DNA from: Dastarcus helophoroides
Taxonomy: Eukaryota; Arthropoda; Insecta; Coleoptera; Bothrideridae
Length of the DNA: 64,000 nt
NCBI GenBank assembly: GCA_028583605.1
Contig: CM053328.1
Location: forward strand, 11,448,782 to 11,512,781
Reading direction: 5' to 3'
Made by a program: the position numbers and the translations under genes
Part shown: one piece after another, positions 34,151 through 46,055 of the stretch
Layout of the letters: every line of letters begins with the position of its first letter
How positions within the stretch are numbered: position 1 is the stretch's first letter
The notes under the pieces: model-generated
Seen by the model: only the letters and a program-made list of their open reading frames with translations
What the model was told of the DNA's origin: nothing
Database searches by the model: none

Positions 34151-34886
34151 GCTTTTAATTTTATTTAGAAATTCCCAGAAACACAAGACATTGGCTCGAA
34201 ACTTTGAGAATAACTTTAAGAATCAAGCTGAATTTTCGGGCAGGCAAAATTTCGAAAAAAAGGCGAAAATTTCTATAAAACATCTAAAATTTTCAATACG
34301 GCCAATTTTGAAAGAGAAACTAGAATTTTCACTGGAAAATAATTTAGAAAAAGGAGTATTATAATGAAAAAATCAGTTTTGGATTAAAGCCGAAATTTTT
34401 AGGAAATCAAAATTAAAATAAAAATATGGTATTTTGAAAAAACTTGAAAAATATCTAAAAACACGATTTTCGAGATAAAAATCAAAAGTTTTGAAAGTTC
34501 AGACACATTTTGAAAATAAATAATAATAAATATTTCGGAGAAATGATCGACATTTTGAAGAAAAGATCTAAATTTCGCCAAAAAAAGTCAAAATTTAGTA
34601 AAATTTCAAAGGTTCCTAAAGACCTAGAGAATTTTCAAGAAAATTTTAGCAAAAAAAAAGTAGCAACACTTCAAGAAACAAGTCGAAATTTCTCGATTGA
34701 ATACTGCCTGAGTTAAGGACAAGCTCCCCCCTCCTACCCCACCCTTACGCCAGAAAATATCCACTATTGAGGTAAACTCGAAATTTTGAGAAACAAATTG
34801 TAATTTGAATATTCTGCAATTTTTGTGTTTCAACAAAAAGTTATAAATTTCAAAAAATATATTTCAAAATTTCCAGCTAAATATAT
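34151..34886. repeat. A-rich cryptically simple block
   Basis: Degenerate AAAATTTCGAAAAAAGGCGA units; a C-rich scrap AGCTCCCCCCTCCTACCCCA lies near 34722. No gene. Confidence 0.6.
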
Positions 34887-35443
34887 AGGTCCACAAAAAA
34901 AAGTGGTAAGTGCTGGTGGCCGGACGATGATTTTCTAGGGTGTTTTTTCCAGCTGAACATGAATCTGAAGTCAAAAGTGGGGGTCAATGAACAAATAATT
35001 GAGAAAAACCCAAAAAACCGATAACAAAATCGTGACTTTTAATGTGTCTTTGGATTTTTATCGATTATTTGCTCATTGACCCCCAATTTTGACTTCAGAT
35101 TCATGTTCAGCAGAAAAAAATACTCTATAAAATTCGTTCTCCAGCACACAAGACTTTTTTTTTGTGGACTCGTGCACAGGTCCACAAAAAAAGTGATGTG
35201 TGCTGGGGGCCAGAGTATGATTTTTTGGGGTATTTTTTCCCCACGAATCTGAAGTCAAAATCGGGGGTAAATGAGCTAATCGAGAAAAACCCAAAAAACC
35301 GATAAACCAGGATACTTGTTTTCCGTATTATTTCCTTATTGACCCCTCATTGACCCCTCATTGACTTGAGATTCGTGTTCAGCGAGAGAAATACCCTAGA
35401 AAATGATAGTCCACTTTCCACTTTTTTTTTCTTGCGGACCTGT
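34887..35443. mobile_element. twin foldback MITEs, head to tail
   Basis: Two units, 34887-35170 and 35178-35443. Each begins AGGTCCACAAAAAAAAGTG and ends with the inverted form (TTTTTTTTGTGGACT or CTTGCGGACCT). Inside each unit GAATCTGAAGTCAAAA...GGGGGTCAATGA recurs inverted as TCATTGACCCC...GACTTCAGATTC. The second unit contains an extra TTGACCCCTCA duplication. The two copies are separated by only a few bases. Confidence 0.88.
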
Positions 35444-35839
35444 GTTATTATTCTCAATATTTTTACCTTTTTATCAAAAGATCTACCAAATATCGAGAAA
35501 AGTCGAAATTAGCAGAAAGTGGAATTTAAAAAAGAGTCGAAATATTCAAAAAAAGTCGAATTTTAAGAAATAATAAAATTTTGAAAAAAAAGTCCGGTCA
35601 TAGCAAATATTTATAGAAACATCGTGTAATTTTTAATATCTATTGTTGTTTTAATCGTTAATAAAGTTTAATAGTTATGAAAAAACGAGGAATTTCGAAA
35701 TGAAAATTCAAAATTCTGAAAGTCTGATTTTGATAAAAAAGTCAAATTTTAAAATAAATTCGAAATTTCAAAAGAAAAAAAGAAATTTTGTAAAAAAAGA
35801 GTCAAAGGGTTTCCGAAATACAATTAACACTAATTTTAT

Positions 35840-35906
<67 letters not shown>

Positions 35907-38880
35907 GTTATTGTTATTAATATTATTATCGCGAAATAATTGTCAGAAAAGATCAAAATTTCTAGAAAATGTCGAAATCTTTAAGAAAAAGTTCAGATTT
36001 TGAAAGAAAGGCGAATTTTTAAAGAAATCTCAAAATTCGCAAAAAAATCAAAATTTCGACAAAAAGCTGAGATTTTGAAAAAAAAAAACTTGAATTTTAA
36101 TTTACAAAAGAGTCAAAACTTTGAGAAAAAATCGAAATTGCGAAAAAATCTAAATTTTTATACGATGAGTCAAAAATTCAAGAAAAACCAAAGTTTCGAA
36201 AAGGTTGAGACTTTAAAATAAGGCAAAATACTGAAAAAAAATCGAAAATTTTAAATAAATCCAAACTCTTTCAAAATACGTTGAATTTTTAAGAAAAATT
36301 AGAAATTGTGAAAAACTGGAAATTCTGACGAAAAAAGTATTAATCTGGAAAAAATCAACATTTTTGAAAAAAGTGGAAATTTTGAAAAAAGTTAGACTTA
36401 CGTAATGGCAAAATTTCAAAATATCCATATTTGCAGCAAAAAAGGAAAATCAAAAATTTTTAAAAACAAACTATTTCAAAAAAGTCAAAATTTAAAAAAA
36501 TGTAAACTTAAAAAAAACTGATTTCCTCAGAAATTTTTCTCTACACCTCGAAAAATATTTTTCTCAGGATTTTAATTCACACCGTCGTAATTTGTTGAAA
36601 AAAACGAATATTCAGAAAAATGGCAGAAAAAAGATTTTTGAAACAAAAGTCTAAAAAGGACGCTTTGGAAAATAAAATCGAAATTTCGAAAAGGATAAAT
36701 TTTGAGCAGGCCAAACCAAAAAGGCGAGTCTAAAAAGGGGGCTTTGGACAATAAAATCGAAATTTCGAAAAGGATAAATTTTGAGCAGAAGGGGAATTTT
36801 GGGAAAACGACTATTGTAAGAGAAAAAAGTCAAAATTTTGAGAACAAAAAAACGAATTTACCAGGAAAAAGGCGATATCTTTAGAAATATTAAATATCGA
36901 ATATTGAGATAAAAATCAAAACTTCGTAAAAAAGGCAAACTTTAAGATCGAAATGTTTAGAAAAAGCCAAATGTTATATCGGAATCTGGAAAAGGATCGA
37001 AATTTCGAGAAAACTTCGAAATAGACAAAAAATTTAATTTTTTTTAGAAAAAGTCAAATTTTTAGAAAAAAAGTCGAAACTTTGAAAACAGTAGTCACAA
37101 CTCCAAAAACAAGAAGAAATTACGAGAAAATTATCGAAAATTTGTGAAGAAGACCTAAATTTTGACAAAAATCTTGGTGAATAATCGAAATTTCCCAAAA
37201 ACAGTTAAATTTTATGGAAATTTAGATAAAAGCAATTTTAACAAAAAAATTAAAATATTGACAAAAATCTTGGTGAATAATCGAAATTTCCCAAAAACAG
37301 TTAAATTTTATGGAAATTTAGATAAAAGCAATTTTAACAAAAAAATCAAAATTTTTAGAAAAAAAATTCCTTGAGTAAATATTTTTTTTCTTGACTGCTC
37401 GAGTCAATGAATTTTATTATTTTAAAAGAAAAAGTCAAAATTTTGAGAAAAAAGATGAATTTAGCAGGAAAAAGATAAAATTTCTAGAAATATTAAATAT
37501 TTAGAGATTGAGATAACCAAAATTTGATAAAAAAGACAAAGAAGACAGTTAAAATTTTTAAAAAATCAGATTCTAAAAGATCGAAATTCTCTGAAAAAGC
37601 CAAATGCTCAGAAAATTATCGAAATTTAGAAAAAAAGCGAAATTTCGAGAAAACTTCGAAATAGACAAAAAATTTAAAATTTTCCAGAAAAAGTCAAATT
37701 CTAAGAAAAAAAGTCGAAACTTTGAAAAAAGTAGTCAAAACTTCAAGAAAAAGATGAAATTACGAGAAAGATATCGAAAATTCGTGAAGAAAATCTAAAT
37801 TTTGAGAAAAAGCGTTTCATCTTGGTGAAAAATCGAAATTTGCCAGAAAGAGTCAAATTTTATCGAAATTTGGTAAAAAGCAAATATCAAGAAATAAAAA
37901 TCGAAATTTTAAGAAAAAAATATTTCTTGGGTGAATATGTATTTTTTCTTGACTGCTAGAGTCAGAGGAAGACGGGCTCCCTATCCTGACTCAATGTAAC
38001 TCAAGGTCCAATATTGTCCAATTTTGACGAACAAGTCGAAACTTCCAGAAATTTGGGTTAAAATAGAGTTGAAATTTACAACGAAAATGTTTTTGTAATT
38101 TTTGTCCATTTATAAAAATTTTAAATTTCGAAAAAATATACTTTTTTATCAGAAGATCGACCAGATTTCGAGGAAAAGGCATATTTTAATAAACAAGCTG
38201 AAATTTGCAGAATTAAAAAACGTTGAAATTTTCAGAAAAAGTTAAATTTCGAGAAATGGCGAAATTTCATAAAAAAAAAACGACGAACTTTTAAATAGAA
38301 ATTCGAAATATCTTCAAAGTGATGTCGAATTTTATGAATAATTGCGAAATTTCAAAAGAAAAAGACAAATATTGTAAAAAAATAAGAAATTTAAGAAATA
38401 AGTCAAAATTTCGAAAAAATGTTTCCATGATGAATTTAGAAGAAGAAAAGAATATTTGTGGAAAAAGTCCCTTAATTGAATACATATCAATCAATCATAT
38501 CGGTTTGCGGCATGAACTAGGGGAGGGGGGCAACTGTCCTATTCTAGCTACGCCTATGGAAATGTAGTAGTACAATTTTCGATAAAATAATCAACATAAA
38601 CCGGGGGAACTTTGTCAAGTTTAAAATTGGTTTACGGAAAAAGCCAAAATTAAAATTTTAGACTCGTAATGTTGAACAAGATATGAAAATATAGAAAAAA
38701 ATTTGCAATTTGGAAGAAAATATACTTCAAATTTAAAATTTCCCAATAAAGGTCGAAATTTCGAGATTAAGTCTCAAAAAAACCGAAAAGTTTATACAAA
38801 CAAATTCGAAGTTTCGAAAAAACAAACTGAAATATTTAAAAAAATCAAAACTTTAGAAAAAGTCAAAACAGGAGAATTTT
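35444..38880. repeat. A-rich cryptically simple block with local duplications
   Basis: Degenerate AAAAAGTCGAAATTTTGA units. Embedded are a ~78-bp tandem pair at 36645-36790 (CTAAAAAGG...GATAAATTTTGAGCAG), a 96-bp near-perfect pair at 37164-37355, and a diverged longer duplication: 36800-37370 resembles 37430-37925, both ending near a CTTGACTGCT(C/A)GAGTCA box (37393 and 37949). The repetitive Lys/Asn frames follow from this. Confidence 0.75.
35842..35925. repeat. (TTA)n microsatellite
   Basis: About 26 uninterrupted ATT/TTA triplets and a few variants. They create poly-Ile frames on both strands that are not genes. Confidence 0.97.
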
Positions 38881-41800
38881 TAAATAAATATCGAGTTATG
38901 AAAAAACTCGAATTATCTAAGTAGTCTAAATTTTGAAGTTCTCCTTATTAATTTTAAAAAAGTTAACATTTTCAAAATAAAGACGAAAGTTTGGGAAGGT
39001 TCGAAATTTTAAAGAAAATTAAAATTTTAAAATATTGTCAAAAATTTTGAAACAGGAGAAATTTTAAAATAATATCGAGCTAAGAAAAAAATCGAATTAT
39101 CTAAAAAGTCTAAATTTTAAAGTCCTACTAATTTTCAAAAGAGTCAAGTTTTTCAAAAATCGAAATTTCAAAATAGGAAAAAAATGACCTTTAAAAAATC
39201 AAAAGTTTCAAATTAAATCGAATTTTAAACTAACACTAACAAGCAAATGAAAAATTTTAATTCTCAGGAAAAGAAAGTTTTCCAAAAAAAGTGAACATTT
39301 TGAGAAAATAAAGTCAACAATCGGAATTCGGAAAAACCAACAAAATTTTATAGAAAAACTGAATTTTTAACACACTTGAATTTTGAATAAATGCCGAGAT
39401 TTAAAAACATCCAAATTTTCAAAATAAAATCAAAATTTTGGAGCAAGTTAAAATTTTGAAAAATGCTTATAAATAGTTAATTTTAAAAAAGTAAACATTT
39501 TCAAAATAAAGTCGAAAGTTTGAGAATGTTCGAAATTTTAAATAAAGTTGAAATTTTTAAAAATGGTCGATAATTTTGAAACAGGAGTAATTTTGAAAAA
39601 ATATCGAGCTATGAAAAAACTCGAATGATCTAAAAAGTCTGAATTTTAAAGTCCTACTAATTTTCAAAAGAATCAAAATTTTTAAATATCGAAATCTTAA
39701 AATAGGAAAAATAAAATCGAGAGTTTCAAATTCAGTCGAATTTTAAAGTAGCACTTATTATTAAATGAGGAATTTTAATCCGCACAAAAGTAGATTTTCA
39801 AAAAAAGCGAAAATATTGAGAAAATAAAGTCAACAATTGGAATTTTGAGAAAATGGCAAAATTTTATAGAAAATCTGAATTTTTAACAAAGTCGATATGT
39901 GAATAAATGCCGAGATTTAAAAAGATTTAAATTTTCAAAAAAAAAAAATCAAAATTTCGGAGCAAGTTAAAATTTTGAAAAATGTTTATAAAAAGTTAAT
40001 TTTAAAAGAGTAAAAATTTTCAAAATGAAGGCGAAAGTTTGAGAAGGTTCGAAATTTTAAAAGGAGTAGAAATTTTGAAATATAGTTGAAAATTTCAAAA
40101 CAGGAGAAATTTTGAAAAAATATTTAGCTATGAAATAACTTGAGTTATCTAAAAAGTCTAAATTTTAACTAATTTTCAAAAGAATCAAAATTTCCCGAAA
40201 TCGAAAATTTAAAATAGGAAAAAATGGCTTTTAAAAAATCGAAAGTTTCAAATTAAGTCGAATTTTGAAGTAGCACTAATTATCAAATGAAAAATTTTAA
40301 TTCTCAGGAAAGTAAAGATTTGCAAAAAAAGTGAAAATTTTTAGAAAGTATAGTCAGCAAGTGGAATTTTGGAAAAAACGACGAAATTTTATAGAAAATC
40401 TGAATTTTTAACAAAGTCGATTTTTGAATAAATGCCGAGATTTAAAAAGATCCAAATTTTTAAAAAAAGTCATAATTTTGGAGCAAGACAACATTTTGAA
40501 AAATGCTTATAAAAAGTTAATTAAAAAAAGAACTTTTTCCAAATAAAGGCGAAAGTTTGAGAAGGTTCGAAATTTTAAAAAGAGTTGAAATTTTGAAATA
40601 TAGTTGAAAATTTCTAAACGGGAGATATTTTGAAAAAAAATCGAGCTATGAAATAACTTGAATTATCTAAAAAGTCTAAATTTTAACTTATTTTTAAAAG
40701 AACAAAATCTTTAGAAATCGAAAATTTAAAATAGGAAAAAATGACTTAAAAAATCGAAAGTTTCAAATTAAGTCGAATTTTGAAGTACACTAATTATCAA
40801 TGAAAAATTTTAATTCTGAGAAAAGTAAAGATTTTCAAAAAAAGTGAAAATTTTTAGAAAATATAGTCAGTAATTGGAATTTTGGAAAAACGACAAAATT
40901 TTATAGAAAACCTGAATTTTTAACAAAGTCGATTTTTGAATAAATGCCGAAATTTAAAAAGATCCAAATTTTCAAAAAAAGTCATAATTTTGGAGCAAGT
41001 CAAAATTTTGAAAAATGTTTATAAAAAGTTAATTAAAAAAAACTTTTTCCAAATAAAGGGGAAAGTTTGAAATATAGTCGAAAATTTCAAAACAGGAGAC
41101 ATTTTGAAAAAATATCGAGCTTTGAAAAAACCCGAATTATCTAAAAGTCTGAATTTTAAAGTCCTATTAATTTTCAAAAGAATGAAAATGTTTAGAAATC
41201 GAAAATTTAAAATAGGAAAAAATGACTCTTTAAAAATTAAAACTTTCAAATTAAGTCGAATTTTGAAGTGGTACTAGTTATCAAATAAAACATTTTTATT
41301 CTCAGAAGAGTAAAGATTTTCAAAAAAAGTAAGGTGTAAGAAAATAAAGTCGACCATTGGAATTTTGAAAAAACGACAACATTTTATAGAAAATCTGAAT
41401 TTTTAACAAGTCGATTTTTGAATAAGTGCCGATATTTAAGAAGATCGAAATTTTCAAAAAAAGTAACAATTTTGGAGCAAGTCAAAATTTTGAAAAATGC
41501 TTATCAACGGTTACTTAAAAAAAACTTTTTCCAAATAAAGGCGAAAGTTTGAAAAGGTTCAAAATTTTAAAAAAAGTTGAAATTTTGAAAAATAGTCGAA
41601 AATTTTGAAACAGGAGAAATTTTAAAAAAATATCGAATTATCTGAAAAGTCTGAATTTCGAAATCATACTAATTTTCAAAAGGGTCCGGATTTTTAAAAA
41701 TCAAAATTTTAAAGTAGGAAGAAAATGACAAAGAATCGAAAGTTTCAAATTAAGTCGAATTTTGAAGTGGCACTAATAATTAAATGAAAAATATCGAGCT

Positions 41801-42130
41801 ATGAAAAAACTCGAATTATCTAAAAAGTCTGAATTTTAAAGTCCTACTAATTTTCAAAAGAATCAAAATTTTCAGAAATCGAAAATTTAAAACAGGAAAA
41901 AATGACTCTTTAAAAATTAAAAGTTTCAAATTAAGTCGAATTTTGAAGTGGCACTAGTTATCAAATAAAACATTTTTATTCTTAGAAGAGTAAAGATTTT
42001 CAAAAAAAGTGACAATTTAAAAAAAAGTCAACAATTGGAATTTTGAAAAAACGACAAAATTTAAAGAAAATCAGAGATTTAAAAAGATCCAAATTTTCAA
42101 AAAAAGATGAACATTTTGGAGCCAGTCAAA
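38881..42130. repeat. ~520-bp higher-order tandem array
   Basis: The anchor TATCGAGCTATGAAAAAACT followed by CGAATTATCTAAAAAGTC recurs at about 38890, 39075, 39604, 40120, 40640, 41115, 41633 and 41795, giving main spacings near 520 bp and two short units. Each full unit also carries AAATTAAGTCGAATTTTGAAG, GGAATTTTGGAAAAACGAC, AATAAATGCCGAGATTT, TTTTGGAGCAAGTCAAAAT and AAGGCGAAAGTTTGAGAAGG in the same order. It is therefore a tandem amplification of a simple-sequence unit. No gene. Confidence 0.9.
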
Positions 42131-42750
42131 TAAAAAAAATTGAGGGTATGTAAAAGGAAATTTTTAAAAATATTTGAGGTTTAATATTATAAATTGTCGA
42201 AATTTGCAGATATTTTTAAAACAAATTTAGAATATTCAGAAAATTTTAAAATTTAAATTAGAAATTTTTAAAAACAGTTCGAAACTTGTGCTAAAAAATC
42301 AAAGATTTAAAATAAGAAGAAAAAAGAAAAAACCAGAACATCAAAATGTCAAAATCTCCAAAATGTCAATATTATCGGAGTCGAAACTTCGGAAAAAATA
42401 AAAATTTTTAAAGGGTAAAATTGAAAAACTTGACATTTAAGAAAATGGGCATTTTAAAAATAGTGAAGATTTTGAAAAAAAGTCGAAATTATCAAAAGGG
42501 TTAATTTAAAATTTTGAAAACATCGAAATCATCAAAGAAATCAAAATTTTCAAAAAAAAATTCGTATTTTTAAAAATGAGTTGAGATTTTGAAATAAAAT
42601 CGAAATTTGGAAAAATTCTAACCCTTCAAAAAACTCGACATTATCAAAAAACGTTCGTCTTTTTCTCGAAAATTCGACTTTATTTTAAAAATTTCGATTT
42701 TTTTCCCAAAAATTTGACTTCTCTAGACTTTTTGCGTCCTCGAGTTTTTT
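42131..42750. repeat. A-rich block switching to T-rich near 42665
   Basis: AAAATTTTGAAAAA-type sequence. At about 42660 the plus strand changes to TTTTTCTCGAAAATTCGACT. No gene. Confidence 0.55.
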
Positions 42751-42880
42751 TTTTGGTGGAACGGACTGGTATCTCTCTGAAGATGGTAGCTTGGCTATCG
42801 ACACCCGTTAGAGCAACCTCTGTTGTGTTTTTTAATCTTTCTTGGTTTCAGGGGACAACATTTGCATTTCAATTTTCGAA
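42751..42880 (+). mobile_element. foldback-family copy E (left arm deleted)
   Basis: The outer end TTTTTGGTGGAACGGACTGG is joined directly to the right arm: TATCTCTCTGAAGATGGTAG, CTTGGCTATCGACACCCG, TTAGAGCAACC, GGTTTCAGGGGACAACA. The hairpin is intact with a wobble pair, but the GAAAC core is changed to GACAC. Confidence 0.88.
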
Positions 42881-43840
42881 ATACATTACCTTCCAAAATT
42901 TATCTTCTTTTCTCAAAATTTATTTTTCTCTGGGAAATATACGTCTGTTTAAAGTTGGATTTAGAATTTCAAGCTTTATACCAAAGTTACGAAAAATCTG
43001 CTTTTTCTGAGAATTTCGAATTTTTATAATTTATCCTTCCCCATAATTTATTTAATAATAGAATGCGTCTTTTTTTTTAAATTTAGGCCTTATTCCTCAA
43101 CGAATTTTCCTTTCCAAAATTTTGTTATTTTCTGTTTCCGCAAATTTCGAATGTATCTCTGCAAATTCGACTTTTTTTGGAAGTCATGTTTTCCAAAAAT
43201 TCTTTTGTTTTCATAAAATTAATAAACATGTTTCTAAAAACTGCTGGAAAAATATCCTATGAAAATTTCAAACTTTTTCTAAGCTTTTCAATATTATGTC
43301 AACATTCTAGAACAATCTAAAAATTATTAAAGAATTTTGCAGGCGATACAAATTTTTCTCAGCTTTAGTCTTTTTCTAAAAATGTCTTTCTGGAAATTGG
43401 TCTTTTTTTCAAAATTTCGACTAATACAATTCGTTTGTTTTAAAAATAAGTCGAAATATTACTAAAAAAAACTTCAGAAAATTGATTTCTTTGGTTACAT
43501 CGAGAAAAATATTTTGTGGCAATTTCAACTTTTTTTTCTAAATTTCTAGATTGCCATAATCAAAAAAAAAAAAAAATTATAGCCTTAAAATTATGAAGGG
43601 CTCTTTCCTCAAAATTCGTTTTTTACAAAATTTTTTAGACTTTCTTTTTCGAAATTCGTTTTCATCAAGATTATGTCGAAAAGAAATAAAATTTCCAAGA
43701 AAAGTTTTTTTCTGAAATGTCAAGAAAAATTTCGACTTTTTTCTGAAATGTCAAGAAAAATTTCGACTTTTTTCTTGAAGTGTCAAAATTATGTCAACGT
43801 TTAAAAGAACAAGAAATTTTTTTTAAGTTTAATCCACTCT
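42881..43840. repeat. T-rich cryptically simple block
   Basis: TTTTTCAAAATTTCGACTTT units, ending with a 31-bp tandem pair TGAAATGTCAAGAAAAATTT at 43715-43780. No gene. Confidence 0.6.
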
Positions 43841-43845
43841 CCCCA

Positions 43846-44010
43846 TTATGCTTTCAAAGCACTGCGAGTAGGATGCGGAAACAAGGATAGATGGCGATCA
43901 ACCGCCTTCTTAAACAAGTTGTAATTTTTGGGGAAAATTCCTTTCGGTAACAAGTTCCATAACTTGGAAGTTCTATAGAAAAAAAGAGTCTCCGTAGACA
44001 GAAAAAGCAA
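43846..44010 (-). pseudogene. LINE reverse-transcriptase C-terminal tail
   Basis: The minus strand reads ETLFFYRTSKLWNLLPKGIF, then PKNYNLFKKAVDRHLSLF and a stop after RSALKA. The F..RT..LWN.LP......Y....FK..V..HL pattern is the C-terminal signature of jockey/CR1-type non-LTR reverse transcriptases. The upstream part of the frame (44088-44010) is open but not recognisable. It is a 5'-truncated relic. Confidence 0.75.
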
Positions 44011-44400
44011 TTTTGCAAAATGCATGTCAAAACGAATTTTCCAAAATGGGCATTGCCTTTCCCTAAAGCAAATCCTGCCTGCACCCATAAGTGGACTGAA
44101 TTTTTGTTTTTAAAGTCGAAATTATGAAAGATGACCCGTCAAAAGAGGGAAGACCATGGGCACAAGGCGAGCGGCCATCTTACTAGCTGGTGAATTACAA
44201 GAAGTAATTTTTTTCCTCCAAATTGCGTGTTGTGTGTGTTTTTTTATATGAATTTTAAATTTGCACTCGAAATTTGTGCCCTCCTCAAAAATCCTTGTTT
44301 AAATGTTAAACTTGAAAATTCTTCTAAATTACGAATTTTACTTTGAAACTTTTCAGTTTCGGTTTAAACCTGCAAAATACTTCATGCAAGCTTTTGCAAT
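44011..44400. other. LINE-associated and unclassified sequence
   Basis: 44038-44090 (GGCATTGCCTTTCCCTAAAG, CAAATCCTGCCTGCACCC) recurs inverted at about 45715-45765. The remainder has GC-richer scraps (AAGACCATGGGCACAAGG) but no gene. Confidence 0.45.
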
Positions 44401-45640
44401 TTTAACCATCGAAATGAAAAAAAAATGATGATTTTTTCCAAAAATCGAATTTACAAAAATTTGAAGATAAGAGAAAGTCGAAATTTAAAAAAATGGTGGA
44501 AATGTTTTATTAAAAAGTCGAAATTTCGAAAAAAGGTAGGAGTTTCTAAAAGGGGTCGAAATTTTGACAGAAGCTCGGTATTTTGAAAAAGTCAAAGGAG
44601 CAAGCGAAATTTTTATCATGAAAGGTAGAAATTTCCAAAAAAGTTGAGATTTGGAAAAAGTGCACAAAAGTAGAAATTTTGAAAAAGTCCCAACATTTTA
44701 AAAAAGTCGAAATTTGAAAAATATTCAACTTTTCAAAACAGTAGAAATGTTCAAAACTAAAGTAGAATTCTTTAAATAAGTTAGTTTCCATAAAAGGCGA
44801 GACTTCCAAAAAAATAACAATTTAAAAAAAATTAGAAATTTTCAAAAAGAATCAGAACTTTGGGAATTAGTCAAAGTTTTTAACAATAATTAAACTTTTA
44901 AGGAAAGGGGAGAATTTTAAACAAAGGTCAACATTTTCAAAACAATATTTCAATAATCGAATTTACAAAAAAGAAGGAGTCCAAATTCAAAGAAAAGTTT
45001 TAAAATCTTTAAAATTTTCACAAAAAGTCAAAACGTTTAATACTAGCAAATTAAAAACAAACTGGACTTTTTTAAAAAATTTCAAAATAACAAAAATCGA
45101 AATCTTGACCAAAAAACGAAATTTTGAAAAGTTGAAATTCAGCAAGTAAATCAAAAAATTAAAAAAAGCAAAATTGCGAAAGAGTTAAAATTTTCAAAAT
45201 AAATCAAATTTTGGAAAAATGCGGAAATTTTGAAAAAAATTAGAAAATTTGAAATCCATCATTTTTAAAAACGTCAAAGGTTTCAATAAAAATAGAAAAG
45301 TCAGATTTTTGACAAACGTCGAAAGGCAGAGGTTCACAAGGTCAAAATAATGAGAAGTCGAAATATTGAAAATAGTCGAAATTTGAAAAAAAAATCAAAA
45401 TTTTTAAAATAAAGACAATGTTTTCAATAGTCATAAATTCAAATTTTTAAAAATAACCGAAAATATTAAAGTGGTCGAATTTTTAAAAAGGCAGATTTAC
45501 AAAAAAGTCGAAATTTTGTGACAAAACTTTCAAAAATAGGTCAAAAATTCGAAAAATGCAAAACTTCGAATTAAAGTCAAAGTACTCAAAATAAATTGTG
45601 GAAAGGAATATAAATAAACATTCTTGCAATTCACGAAAAT
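44401..45640. repeat. A-rich cryptically simple block
   Basis: AAAAAGTCGAAATTTTGAAAA units; no gene. It lies left of a complete foldback palindrome and has the opposite polarity to the block on its right. Confidence 0.65.
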
Positions 45641-45649
45641 ACCAACATG

Positions 45650-45765
45650 ACAGGGTCACCGGGAGCCCTTATATCGCGGTGCATGTGCCCCGCCTTTCGG
45701 AGGCCCTGTTTATGAGTGAAGCAGAATTTGCTTTAAGGGAAGGCAACGGCCACTTTGAAATATTC
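45650..45765. mobile_element. inverted scrap related to the 44-kb LINE flank
   Basis: GAAGCAGAATTTGCTTTAAG then GGAAGGCAACGGCCACTTT corresponds, inverted, to 44038-44090. The preceding part (ACAGGGTCACCGGGAGCCCT, GCATGTGCCCCGCC) is GC-rich and unclassified. Confidence 0.5.
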
Positions 45766-45812
45766 AATTTTTTTCTAAAAATTCCAAAATAAAATCATTA
45801 ATGTTTACTTTT

Positions 45813-46055
45813 GTTTGGTGGAACGGACTGGTCCTTGGTTATCTTCAAAAATTAAAATACAGAACTTGTCCGCTGAAACCAAGAAAGATTAAAAAACACA
45901 AAAAACGTTGCTCTAATGCCTTTCGACAGCCAAGCTGTCATCTTCAGATATATATCTCCTTGAAGATGACAGTTTGGCTGTCGAAACGCGTTAGAGCAAC
46001 GTTCTTTGTGTTTTTTTATCTCTCTTGGTTTCAGGGGACAAGTTCTGTGTTTCAA
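45813..46055. mobile_element. foldback-family copy F (both arms)
   Basis: The left arm begins at the outer end TTTGGTGGAACGGACTGGTC and runs to GACAGCCAAGCTGTCATCTT. The right arm mirrors it from TTGAAGATGACAGTTTGGCT to GGTTTCAGGGGACAAG. The hairpin is GACAG/CTGTC in both arms. The palindrome separates an A-rich block (left) from a T-rich block (right). Confidence 0.92.

Noticed and set aside
35768..35956. Poly-isoleucine frames on both strands
   Set aside because: Direct product of the (TTA)n microsatellite.
38881..42130. CRISPR-like regular repeats
   Set aside because: The repeats are about 520 bp, degenerate and without unique spacers, and the genome is eukaryotic.
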